From: Acidobacteriaceae bacterium
GTDB taxonomy: Bacteria > Acidobacteriota > Terriglobia > Terriglobales > Acidobacteriaceae
NCBI GenBank assembly: GCA_027307045.1
Contig: DAHUXR010000033.1
Coordinates: forward strand, 1-42,705
DNA length: 42,705 nt
Reading direction: 5' to 3'
How positions within the stretch are numbered: position 1 is the first letter of the stretch; each line of letters begins with the position of its first letter. The position numbers and the translations under genes are program-made. Below, in pieces: positions 22,877 through 31,211 of the stretch. The notes beneath the pieces are model-generated. The model had not been told where the DNA came from and ran no database searches. It was given only the letters and a program-made list of their open reading frames with translations.

Positions 22877-25717
22877 ATGCGAAAGGATTCCCTAGTTCGT
22901 TTCTCCGCAGTCGTACTGGCGCTGCTCACGGCCGCCTGCGTCGTGTTTGCCATCATCAATTGGCAAAAAGAGTCCCAGTACACCACTCCGACTGACGGCG
23001 TGTGGTGGAAGGAGCATTCCGGCTTCCTTGTGGCCAAAGGCGTCGTCCCCAGCGGTCCGGGCGATAAAGCCGGCATCAAGGTTGGCGACAAGCTACTGCG
23101 CGTCAACGGTCTGCCTAAAGACCAGACCATCAAGAACCTGGTCGAGTTTGAAAAACATCTTTACCGCAGCGGCGTTTATTCCCGTGCCACGTATCTGCTT
23201 GATCGGCAGGGCATCAGCCTGGAAGTTGGCCCGGTCATTCCGATCCCGGCGGACAATTCGCTGAAATTGGGCCAGCGCCTTATTGCGCTCATTTATCTGG
23301 GCATTGGCTTGTATGTTTTATTCCGGCGCTGGACCGCACCTAAATCGACCCACTTTTACCTTTTCTGCCTGATCTCATTTGTCCTGTATTCGTTTCATTA
23401 CACGGGCAAGCTGAACGCTTTTGACCAGACCATTTACTGGTCGAGCATTGTCGCGTGGCTGTTGCAGCCGGCATTGTTCCTGCATTTTGCGCTGACGTTC
23501 CCAAGACCGCGCAGGCTGCTGGCAAATCATCCCTGGGCAATTTCCCTTGCCTACCTGCCGGGAGCGGCCCTGCTGGTAATGCAGGTAGTCGCCGTTGCGG
23601 TTTTTGAATTCACCGAATCTCTGCGCTGGGACCTGGACCGGCTACAGATGGTTTATCAGACCGTCTATTTCGCAATAGCGGCGGTGATCCTGTGGCGCAC
23701 CTACCGCAAAGCCGGAACTCCGCTGCAACAGCAGCAGCTTAAGTGGATCTCCCGCGGCACCGTTCTTGCAATTGGGCCTTACACCCTTTTCTACGTGATT
23801 CCTTACATCGCGGGAGCGCTGCCCACGCCGGCGATGAAGATTTCCGTTCTGTCGCTGGTTTTCCTGCCCGTCACGTGGGGCTACGCCATTGTGCGTTACC
23901 GGTTGATGGACGTGGACATCATCTTCAAGCGCGGCGTCGCTTATACGCTGGCGACCGCGGCCATCGTGGTGGCTTACTTTGTCGGCATTGGCAGCCTGGC
24001 CGGTTCAATCACCACAAAATATCCAGGCACTGGGACCTTTGGGCTGATCGCGGTCATCATCATTACGGCGCTGATCTTTGAGCCGCTGAAGAACTGGATT
24101 CAGGTCCGCGTTGATCGCTTTTTTTACCGCAAGCGCTATGACTATCGCCGAACGCTGATCGAGTTTGGACGCGAGCTCAGCTCTGAAACCGACTTGCACG
24201 CCATGCTTGCCTCCCTCATCGACAGGCTCTCGCGCACGCTGCTGGTTGATCGCATTGCCATCTTCCTGGCTAAGGACGCGGAAGCCAACGATTTCGTGAT
24301 GGAAAAATCTTTCGGCATCAGCTATGCCGGTTCGCTCGATCTCAGCTTCCTGGTGGTGGAACGTCCGGAGCAATATGCCGGACATATTTTCTTTGACAAC
24401 ACGCGCAAGGCGCTGCAGGAAAGCGTGACCGCGCGGGAAACCATCGCCAAGCTGAACCTGAATTACTACATCCCATGCACCGTGCAGAACCGCACGATCG
24501 CGGTAATGGGTTTGGGCAAGACCATGTCCGGAGACTTCCTATCGAGTGAAGACGTTGAGTTGCTGGAGACGTTGGCCGGATATATGGGCATCGCGATCCA
24601 GAATGCGCGGCTGTATGCGTCACTGGAGCAGAAAGCCAGCGAGTACGAGCGGCTGAAGGACTTCAACGAGAACATCGTGGAATCCATCAGCGTGGGCGTG
24701 CTGGCCGTGGACCTGGAAGACCGCATTGAGTCCTGGAACTCCCAGATGGAAGTGATGTATGCCATGCCGCGTTCGCAGGTGCTCAATGAGCGGTTGAGCG
24801 AGGTCTTCCCGGCGGAGTTCATGGAAGAGTTTTACCGCGTGCGGCAGAATCCGGGCATTCACAACCTGTACAAGTTCCGCCTGCACACGCGCGCCGGCGA
24901 TGTCCGGATTGCCAATGTGGCCATTGCTCCGCTGGTGACCAGAAGATTTAACGTGATTGGCCGCCTGATCATAGTCGATGACATCACCGAGCGGATGGAA
25001 CTGGAATCGCAGTTGAGCCAGGCAGAGAAATTGTCTTCCATCGGCTTGCTGGCCGCGGGCGTGGCCCATGAAGTTAATACTCCATTGGCCGTGATTTCCA
25101 GCTACGCGCAGATGCTGACCAAGCAGATCAATGGCGACGCCAGGCTTGGTCCGCTGCTGGAAAAGATCACGCGCCAGACGTTCCGCGCTTCAGAGATCGT
25201 CAACAACCTGCTGAACTTTTCGCGGACCAGCGCCACGGAATTCAGCGCCATCGACCTGAACAAGATCATTACCGAAACGCTCACGCTGCTGGAGCATCAA
25301 CTCAAGACTTCACGCGTGAAGGTGCAAACCGATCTGTATGCCGGACTACCGTTGATCCATGGCAATTCCGGAGAGCTGCAACAGGTGTTCCTGAACCTGT
25401 TCCTGAACGCCAAAGACGCCATGGCGGGCAAGGGCGGAACGCTGCACATCAGCACGGCGAACGGCGACAGCGTCCAGGTCAACATCCGGGACAGTGGCGC
25501 CGGCATTGCGCCGGAGCATATCAACAAGATTTACGACCCGTTCTTTACCACCAAGAACGTTCCGCGTGAAGGCCAGTCGCGCGGCACGGGACTTGGGCTG
25601 TCAGTGACCTACGGAATCATTCAAGAGCATGCAGGCAAGATCCGCGTGGACTCGCAACCTGGCCAGGGAACCACGTTCCAACTGGAATTTCCAATGAGAA
25701 AGGCAGTCAATGTCTGA
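22877..25717 (+). CDS. Sensor histidine kinase with PDZ-like, GAF and PAS domains
   Basis: Inner-membrane sensor kinase of 946 residues. In order: one N-terminal membrane helix (6-29); a periplasmic PDZ-like domain (about 45-115, with VAKGVVPSGPGDKAGIKVGD and LLRVNG); about eight to nine membrane helices (130-400); a GAF-like domain (about 420-590); a PAS domain (about 610-710); then HisKA and HATPase. The phospho-accepting His731 is in AAGVAHEVNTPL. The N-box is FLNAKDAM and the G-boxes are DSGAGIAPE and GTGLGLS. The ATG at 22877 has AGGAAAG six bases upstream, better than the frame start at 22793. The stop overlaps the response regulator start by eight bases, so the pair is coupled. The PDZ-like domain suggests sensing of peptides or misfolded envelope proteins, by inference. 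Confidence 0.88.
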   Translation: MRKDSLVRFSAVVLALLTAACVVFAIINWQKESQYTTPTDGVWWKEHSGFLVAKGVVPSGPGDKAGIKVGDKLLRVNGLPKDQTIKNLVEFEKHLYRSGVYSRATYLLDRQGISLEVGPVIPIPADNSLKLGQRLIALIYLGIGLYVLFRRWTAPKSTHFYLFCLISFVLYSFHYTGKLNAFDQTIYWSSIVAWLLQPALFLHFALTFPRPRRLLANHPWAISLAYLPGAALLVMQVVAVAVFEFTESLRWDLDRLQMVYQTVYFAIAAVILWRTYRKAGTPLQQQQLKWISRGTVLAIGPYTLFYVIPYIAGALPTPAMKISVLSLVFLPVTWGYAIVRYRLMDVDIIFKRGVAYTLATAAIVVAYFVGIGSLAGSITTKYPGTGTFGLIAVIIITALIFEPLKNWIQVRVDRFFYRKRYDYRRTLIEFGRELSSETDLHAMLASLIDRLSRTLLVDRIAIFLAKDAEANDFVMEKSFGISYAGSLDLSFLVVERPEQYAGHIFFDNTRKALQESVTARETIAKLNLNYYIPCTVQNRTIAVMGLGKTMSGDFLSSEDVELLETLAGYMGIAIQNARLYASLEQKASEYERLKDFNENIVESISVGVLAVDLEDRIESWNSQMEVMYAMPRSQVLNERLSEVFPAEFMEEFYRVRQNPGIHNLYKFRLHTRAGDVRIANVAIAPLVTRRFNVIGRLIIVDDITERMELESQLSQAEKLSSIGLLAAGVAHEVNTPLAVISSYAQMLTKQINGDARLGPLLEKITRQTFRASEIVNNLLNFSRTSATEFSAIDLNKIITETLTLLEHQLKTSRVKVQTDLYAGLPLIHGNSGELQQVFLNLFLNAKDAMAGKGGTLHISTANGDSVQVNIRDSGAGIAPEHINKIYDPFFTTKNVPREGQSRGTGLGLSVTYGIIQEHAGKIRVDSQPGQGTTFQLEFPMRKAVNV

Positions 25718-27140
25718 AGCCGCGGTCTTAACTCGCCCCCGGACCGACGTCTCCCACGGCGGTTCAATTCTGATAATCGATGATGAAGCCGGCATACGCG
25801 AGTCACTGGAAACCCTGCTGGAGTTCGAAGGGTACAGTGTGGAATCGGCCGAGACCGGTGAAGATGGATTGGCGCGCCTGAACGAGCATACCTTTGATCT
25901 GGTGCTGCTCGACTTTGCCTTGCCCGACCGCAATGGCCTGGAAATCCTGGCGGACATCCGCGCGCGTGATTCCCAACTGGCCGTAATCATGATTACCGCC
26001 TATGGCACGCTGGACAACGCTGTCCGCGCCATGCAGAAGGGCGCCACCAACTTTATCCAGAAACCCTGGGACAATGAAAAGCTGCTGGCTGACGTGCGCG
26101 CCGCGGTGGCCCGCCGCCGCGTGGAAGAAGAAAATGAGCAGCTCAAGCGCGCGCTGAAAGAGCGCTATAACTTTGAGCACATCGTCGGCAAGTCTGATTC
26201 CATGCTCAAGATTTTTGACCTGGTTGGACAAGTCGCTCCCAGCCGCTCCACTGTGCTGATCCAGGGCGAAAGCGGGACCGGCAAGGAACTAATCGCCAAG
26301 GCCATTCATGCCAACTCTGCGCGCAAGAACCATCCGTTTGTTCCGGTCAACACCGGTTCCATGCCTGCGGACCTGCTGGAGTCAACCCTGTTCGGCCATG
26401 TGAAAGGCGCGTTCACCAGCGCCATTTCATCCAAGAAAGGCCTGTTTGAAGTGGCCGATGGCGGCACCATTTTCCTGGATGAAATCGGCACCATGAGCAT
26501 GGAAACGCAAGCCAAGATTTTGCGCGTCCTGCAAGACCGCAAATTCATGCACCTGGGCGGCATCCATGAGTTGCAGGTGGATGTGCGCGTGATCGCGGCC
26601 ACCAATATCGATTTGCAGGTGCTGGTGCGGGAAGGCAAATTCCGTGAAGACCTTTTCTATCGGCTGAACGTGATCACCGTGGACCTGCCGCCGCTGCGCA
26701 ACCGCGGCGAAGACGTTCCCCGGCTGGTTGGACATTTTCTGGAGAAATTCTCGCGCGAGAATGGCAAGGCAATCATCAACATTGCGCCGGAAGCCTTGCG
26801 GCCTTTGATGGATTATTCCTGGCCCGGAAATGTGCGCGAACTGGAAAACGTCATCGAACGCGCCGTGGTGCTGTGCAACGGTCCGACGGTTAGCCTTGAC
26901 CTTATCCCTGACCACATTGTTGGACGAGGATCGGAAGCCAAGATGTTTGAACACCGTCCGGACGCATCACTGTTTGAAATTGTTGAAGACTGCGAGCGCC
27001 GCTTGATCGTGAGCATGCTGGAAAAATGCAGCTGGAACCAGACTGACGCCGCAGAGCGCTTCCATATTCCGCTTTCCACGTTGAACCAGAAGATCAAGCG
27101 GCTCAACATTGAGATCAGGAAAAAAGGCTCTAAGGATTGA
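25710..27140 (+). CDS. NtrC-family sigma54-type response regulator
   Basis: A 476-residue response regulator. The receiver domain (about 19-130) has Asp24/Asp25, phospho-acceptor Asp68, Thr96 and Lys118. The AAA+ domain has Walker A GESGTGKE (186-193), Walker B GGTIFLDEIG (251-260) and an arginine-finger region around FREDLFYRLNV. The C-terminal Fis-type helix-turn-helix is WNQTDAAERFHIPLSTLNQK. The sigma54-contact loop reads GAFTSA (233-238) instead of GAFTGA. It pairs with the overlapping kinase gene. Targets would be sigma54 promoters, none of which I recognised nearby with confidence. The substitution may be a lineage trait or may alter sigma54 contact. Confidence 0.92.
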   Translation: MSEAAVLTRPRTDVSHGGSILIIDDEAGIRESLETLLEFEGYSVESAETGEDGLARLNEHTFDLVLLDFALPDRNGLEILADIRARDSQLAVIMITAYGTLDNAVRAMQKGATNFIQKPWDNEKLLADVRAAVARRRVEEENEQLKRALKERYNFEHIVGKSDSMLKIFDLVGQVAPSRSTVLIQGESGTGKELIAKAIHANSARKNHPFVPVNTGSMPADLLESTLFGHVKGAFTSAISSKKGLFEVADGGTIFLDEIGTMSMETQAKILRVLQDRKFMHLGGIHELQVDVRVIAATNIDLQVLVREGKFREDLFYRLNVITVDLPPLRNRGEDVPRLVGHFLEKFSRENGKAIINIAPEALRPLMDYSWPGNVRELENVIERAVVLCNGPTVSLDLIPDHIVGRGSEAKMFEHRPDASLFEIVEDCERRLIVSMLEKCSWNQTDAAERFHIPLSTLNQKIKRLNIEIRKKGSKD

Positions 27141-27190
27141 TGACCTGATTGCGGCGCCATGGCTTAGTGAGCGCGCACGCGACACAAATG

Positions 27191-27739
27191 CTATTTCCCT
27201 TTTCCCGGCACCGCCAGATTATTCCTGACGGAAAACACTCCCGCGACGCCATTAGCACGAATTCCGGCAATGTTCTTATCTGATTGGCGGTCCACAACGC
27301 CTTCCAGCGTTACGTTTCCGTGGTTCACGATGATGTGGATTGGGCGGTTCGATCCCACGCCGTAATGCTGCAGCGGACCGTAGCGATAGATTGCGATGAA
27401 CAAATCGCGGCGCAAGCGGTCATCGTTGGGCGAGACAGGCAGCACCTCAATGCGGTTATCGACCCGCTCCACGCCTTCGATTTTTTTCACCACGTTCTCG
27501 GCGTCGTTCTTGAGGAACGGCTGTACCACCTGCCCATAAAGAGTCACGTCATAGCCGTTCAGCTTGAACGCAATGTTGTCAAAAGTGCCAAAGTCAGGAA
27601 GCATCAGGATCTGGTGGCGCACGTCTTTCATGATGCGTTCCTGGGCTTTGGCTGAGAATTTCTTGTCGCCCTGGGCCATTCCGGCGACCACAATTGAGAG
27701 GAAGAGAATGACAGGGGCGATTCGGCGCGAGACCAGCAT
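27191..27739 (-). CDS. Exported protein with two BON domains
   Basis: A 182-residue periplasmic protein with a signal peptide (about 1-23). Two BON-like units follow. The first covers about residues 35-100 (ERIMKDVRHQIL ... YDVTLYGQVVQP ... KIEGVERVDNRIEVLP). The second covers about 110-178 (LRRDLFIAIYRY ... IHIIVNHGNVTLEGVVD ... VFSVRNNLAV). BON domains bind membranes or lipids, and OsmY-like proteins of this layout act in envelope stress or folding. The ATG at 27739 has AAGGAG upstream and gives a good signal peptide, so the 26-codon longer frame is not used. It converges on the response regulator, with about 50 bases between and no visible terminator. Confidence 0.85.
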   Translation of the reverse strand: MLVSRRIAPVILFLSIVVAGMAQGDKKFSAKAQERIMKDVRHQILMLPDFGTFDNIAFKLNGYDVTLYGQVVQPFLKNDAENVVKKIEGVERVDNRIEVLPVSPNDDRLRRDLFIAIYRYGPLQHYGVGSNRPIHIIVNHGNVTLEGVVDRQSDKNIAGIRANGVAGVFSVRNNLAVPGKGK

Positions 27740-27871
27740 GGGATTGGATCTCCTTATTGGATTGTCCGTGGCGCTGGCGAAAAACACAAGATGTGGGATT
27801 GGTCTAAGGCTCAGCAACCGCAGGGATTGTTAGAAGCATTTTAAAAGACTGGATCGAGGCCCGGAAAATTA

Positions 27872-27900
27872 TTGACTTTGCAGCTGGCTGATGTTAAATT
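27872..27900 (+). promoter_or_regulatory. glnS: Candidate sigma70-type promoter of glnS
   Basis: TTGACT (27872-27877) and TAAATT (27895-27900) are 17 bases apart, in an AT-rich stretch within a GC-rich region. Transcription from here would give a leader of about 230 bases before the glnS ATG. Confidence 0.55.
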
Positions 27901-27993
27901 AAACCGTTTATTTGCAATGGTTTGGCGGCGTCCTAGGGGCTTGGGTTTCAAGGCGGATATCTTAACTTAAAGAGCATAACAGGCCGGGCCTAG

Positions 27994-28026
27994 CCGGGGT
28001 TGAAAGGGGTCGACCCCGGGGTTGAA
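27994..28026. promoter_or_regulatory. Palindrome flanked by direct repeats in glnS leader
   Basis: The perfect 12-base palindrome GGGGTCGACCCC (28006-28017) is flanked by two copies of CCGGGGTTGAA (27994-28004 and 28016-28026). It could be a repressor site, an RNA hairpin, or part of a dispersed repeat. Confidence 0.45.
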
Positions 28027-28085
28027 TTGCGTAAGTCTTTTGGAATGCTAGTTGAGGTAGGAGGGGGGAGGGTAGGTCAATCCGG

Positions 28086-28115
28086 AAATCAGCGGGAACG
28101 GAAAACCGCTGATTT
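28086..28115 (+). promoter_or_regulatory. Perfect 10-bp hairpin next to the glnS start
   Basis: AAATCAGCGG (28086-28095) and CCGCTGATTT (28106-28115) form a perfect stem with a ten-base loop, 24 bases before the glnS ATG. No U-tract long enough for termination follows, so a role in translation or mRNA stability is more likely than termination. Confidence 0.5.
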
Positions 28116-28139
28116 GGAAAAACCACTTAAGATAGAAAT

Positions 28140-29858
28140 ATGACCGAAGCGAACGCCAGTACGAAAGCTGATTCCACGCCCGCAGCCCCAGAGCCGGCGC
28201 GACCTTCCAACTTTATTCGCGACACCATTATTGAAGACCTGAAGACCGGCAAGTACAACGGCCGCGTGTGGACGCGCTTTCCTCCAGAGCCGAATGGCTA
28301 TCTGCACATTGGCCACGCCAAGGCCATTTGCCTTGATTTTGGCCTGGCCGACGAATTTGGCGGCGGCACCAATCTCCGCTTTGACGACACGAATCCGGAG
28401 AAGGAAGAAACCGAGTACGTCGAGTCCATCATGGCCGACGTGAAGTGGCTTGGCTTTGAGTGGGAAGGCCTTTATTACGCCTCGGACTATTTCCAGCAAC
28501 TGCATGACTGGGCCGTGCAGCTCATCAAGGCGGACAAGGCTTATGTCGATGACTTGAGCGCGGAAGAGATCCGCAAGCATCGCGGTACGCTGACTGAGCC
28601 CGGCAAGGAAAGCCCTTTTCGCAGCCGGACGGTAGAAGAAAATCTTGATCTCTTTGCGCGCATGAAAGCCGGCGAATTTCCTGACGGCTCACGCGTGCTG
28701 CGCGCGAAGATTGATATGGCGTCGCCCAACCTGAACATGCGCGATCCTGTGATGTACCGGATTTTGCACGCGGAGCACCATCGCACCGGCGACAAGTGGT
28801 GCATTTATCCCATGTATGACTACGCGCACGGGCAGTCAGACTCGCTGGAAAACATTACGCACTCCATGTGCACGCTGGAGTTTGAAGACCATCGACCTTT
28901 ATATAACTGGTTTATCCAGGAGCTGGGCATATTCCCTTCGCAGCAGATGGAGTTTGACCGGCTCAACCTGACCTACACGCTGCTGAGCAAGCGCAAGCTG
29001 CTGCAACTAGTGCAGGAAAAGCGCGTGAGCGGCTGGGACGATCCGCGCATGCCTACGCTGAGCGGAATCCGGCGCCGCGGCTACACGCCGGAGGCGTTGC
29101 GGAATTTTGTGGCGAACATTGGCGTCACGAAAACCAACGGCACTCTTGAACTGGCCATGCTGGAACACTTTGTGCGCGAAGACCTGAACCGTAGCGCACA
29201 GCGGGTGATGGCCGTGGTGCGGCCTTTAAAGGTCGTGATCGATAACTACCCTGAAGGCCAGACGGAAGAGATGGACGCGGTCAACAATCCTGAGGACGAA
29301 AGCGCGGGCAAGCGCAAAGTGCCATTCTCCCGCGAACTCTATATTGAACAGGATGATTTCCGAGAAATTCCGCCTAAAGGCTACTTCCGTCTTTCACCCG
29401 GAAAAGAAGTGCGCCTTCGCTATGGCTATTTCATCACGGCGCAAAGCGTGGTGAAGAACGATAAGGGCGACGTGACGGAAGTCCACGTAACGTATGATCC
29501 CGCCACGCGCGGCGGCAACGCTCCGGATGGACGCAAAGTGAAGTCCACGATCCACTGGGTATCCGCGGCGCACGCCATCAATGCTGAAGCGCGGCTATAT
29601 GACAACCTCTTCAGCAAGGAAGACCCTAACGACGTTCCTGAGGGCCAGGATTTTACCGCCAACCTGAATCCAAATTCGCTGGAGACGGTGACGGACGCAA
29701 AGCTGGAGCCTTCATTGAAGTCAGCATTGCCGGGTGCGCGTTATCAGTTTGAGCGCCTGGGATATTTTTGTGTTGATACGGACTCAAAGCCGGGAGCGCC
29801 GGTGTTCAATCGTACCGTGGCGTTGAAAGATACGTGGGCCAAAAAACAATCAAAGTGA
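28140..29858 (+). CDS. glnS: Glutaminyl-tRNA synthetase
   Basis: Class I synthetase of 572 residues that charges tRNA-Gln directly with glutamine. The HIGH motif is in [12 protein letters not shown] (HIGH at 56-59) and the KMSKS-equivalent is LLSKRK (281-286). [20 protein letters not shown] and [18 protein letters not shown] are typical of GlnRS rather than GluRS. The C-terminal beta-barrel anticodon domains are complete, and the length agrees with E. coli GlnRS (554) plus a short Ala/Pro-rich N-terminal extension (residues 1-22). No strong ribosome binding site precedes the ATG. The stop overlaps a GTG start of the next gene by four bases. Confidence 0.95.
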   Translation: MTEANASTKADSTPAAPEPARPSNFIRDTIIEDLKTGKYNGRVWTRFPPEPNGYLHIGHAKAICLDFGLADEFGGGTNLRFDDTNPEKEETEYVESIMADVKWLGFEWEGLYYASDYFQQLHDWAVQLIKADKAYVDDLSAEEIRKHRGTLTEPGKESPFRSRTVEENLDLFARMKAGEFPDGSRVLRAKIDMASPNLNMRDPVMYRILHAEHHRTGDKWCIYPMYDYAHGQSDSLENITHSMCTLEFEDHRPLYNWFIQELGIFPSQQMEFDRLNLTYTLLSKRKLLQLVQEKRVSGWDDPRMPTLSGIRRRGYTPEALRNFVANIGVTKTNGTLELAMLEHFVREDLNRSAQRVMAVVRPLKVVIDNYPEGQTEEMDAVNNPEDESAGKRKVPFSRELYIEQDDFREIPPKGYFRLSPGKEVRLRYGYFITAQSVVKNDKGDVTEVHVTYDPATRGGNAPDGRKVKSTIHWVSAAHAINAEARLYDNLFSKEDPNDVPEGQDFTANLNPNSLETVTDAKLEPSLKSALPGARYQFERLGYFCVDTDSKPGAPVFNRTVALKDTWAKKQSK

Positions 29859-31108
29859 GCTGCAACAAGATCGGAGCCAGACATTTGAGATACCGGGCCG
29901 CAGCATTCATGTTCAGTTTGTTGGTGTCCGCTGGCGCGTTTGCCGCGCAGATTACCGGGACCGTTACCAATGCCACCACCAACAAACCTTCCTCCGGCGA
30001 TGAAGTGACACTGCTCTCGCTGGCCAGCGGCATGGATGAAGTGGCAAAAACAAAAACCGACAGCCAGGGCCATTACACGCTGAATGTTCCCGACGAAGGC
30101 GGGCAGCACCTGGTCCGCGTGGCGAGGCAGAACGTGCATTATTTCAAGGCCGCGCCGCCGGGCGTCACAACAGTCGATATCACTGTTTATGACGCGGCCA
30201 CTCAGGTTGAAGGGCTGGTGACCGATGCGCGGGTCTTCCATCTGCAGGCCAGCGGCGGCAACATGGACGTGCAAGAACTCTATATTCTCAACAACCAGTC
30301 ACAGCCGCCGCGCACAAAAATCGGCAACCAGACTTTTGCTGTCACGCTGCCGGATGGCGCTCAGATGGGCGAAGCTTCTCTCACCGGCCCAAGCGGCATG
30401 CCGCTCACCGTGGCCGCGGTCCCTTCCGGAGCGAAGGACCGTTACGCCTATGATTTTCCCATCAAGCCCGGGCAGACGCGTTTTGAAGTGACGTATAAAG
30501 TACCGTACAGCGGATCACATGAGTTTTCCCTGAAGCCCGAATCACCTTTGAGCGAGCTTGGTGTGTTGCTGCCCAAGAGCATGAAGTTCACCGGCGTTTC
30601 CGGCGGCTTTGCCCAGGACGTTGACGAAGCGGGACTCGCCGTCTTTTTCGCCAAGAACGTGCCTGCGAATCAGGAAGTGAAATTTTCCGTCTCCGGTGAG
30701 GGACTCATTCCCACAGAGCCAACGGGCGGCAATGCCGGCCAGCCGGCGGGCGAGAGCAGCGGAACGCCGATTCCCAGTTCTTCCGGCGGCACGCGGGAAG
30801 CCTTGTGGTTTATCGTGGGCGCGCTGGTGATACTGATCGGCGGCGGCGCGTTTGTAATGTGGCGCAAGAGCACGACCGCAAGAGCCGCTGCACAAGATCC
30901 TAAAGCAGCCAGGGCGACGGCCAAAGCGCGAGCGCAAGCGCAGTCTCAACCAGCTAAGCCACCGCAGGGCGATATGCTGGACGTGCTGAAGGATGAACTC
31001 TTCCAGCTTGAGACGGACCGCGTGAGCGGCAAGATCTCTCAGGAAGAGTATGAGAAGAGCAAGGCCGGACTGGATACGCTGTTTCGCCGCCAGATGAAAA
31101 GGAAATAA
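29855..31108 (+). CDS. Exported carboxypeptidase-regulatory-like protein with C-terminal anchor
   Basis: A 417-residue envelope protein of unknown function. A signal peptide ends near AGAFA. A carboxypeptidase-regulatory-like beta-sandwich follows ([19 protein letters not shown] ... [12 protein letters not shown]), then a beta-rich middle region. A Gly/Pro/Ser-rich linker leads to a single membrane helix ([21 protein letters not shown], about residues 310-330). The cytoplasmic tail ends in a SHOCT-like segment, [22 protein letters not shown]. The start is GTG at 29855, forming GTGA with the glnS stop; a GTG 21 bases earlier is possible. Coupling to glnS is odd for an envelope protein. The tail resembles the C-terminal oligomerisation segments found on many membrane proteins. 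Confidence 0.7.
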   Translation: MSCNKIGARHLRYRAAAFMFSLLVSAGAFAAQITGTVTNATTNKPSSGDEVTLLSLASGMDEVAKTKTDSQGHYTLNVPDEGGQHLVRVARQNVHYFKAAPPGVTTVDITVYDAATQVEGLVTDARVFHLQASGGNMDVQELYILNNQSQPPRTKIGNQTFAVTLPDGAQMGEASLTGPSGMPLTVAAVPSGAKDRYAYDFPIKPGQTRFEVTYKVPYSGSHEFSLKPESPLSELGVLLPKSMKFTGVSGGFAQDVDEAGLAVFFAKNVPANQEVKFSVSGEGLIPTEPTGGNAGQPAGESSGTPIPSSSGGTREALWFIVGALVILIGGGAFVMWRKSTTARAAAQDPKAARATAKARAQAQSQPAKPPQGDMLDVLKDELFQLETDRVSGKISQEEYEKSKAGLDTLFRRQMKRK

Positions 31109-31211
31109 GAATCGCCGAGGATTGGCATGGTTCGTTGGTCGTTCACGATTCTCTCACGACTGATTCTCTAAACAATGATTCGCTCAGGTGCGATGCGCTA
31201 GGAACTTACGT

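Larger units (their letters stand above)
27740..28139. other. Long structured leader region of glnS
   Basis: A 400-base gap between the BON gene (minus) and glnS (plus). It contains a good promoter (27872-27900), a GC-rich palindrome flanked by direct repeats (27994-28026) and a 10-bp hairpin just before the glnS start (28086-28115), each listed separately. The stretch GCTAGTT ... GGGGGGAGGGTA (about 28048-28075) resembles GCTAGTT ... GGGGGAGGGTA at about 34080-34128 upstream of the EF-G paralogue. I recognise no known riboswitch or T-box. Confidence 0.5.

Noticed and set aside
27994..28115. T-box or known riboswitch upstream of glnS
   Set aside because: I could not find a T-box sequence, a specifier loop or any riboswitch core that I recognise.
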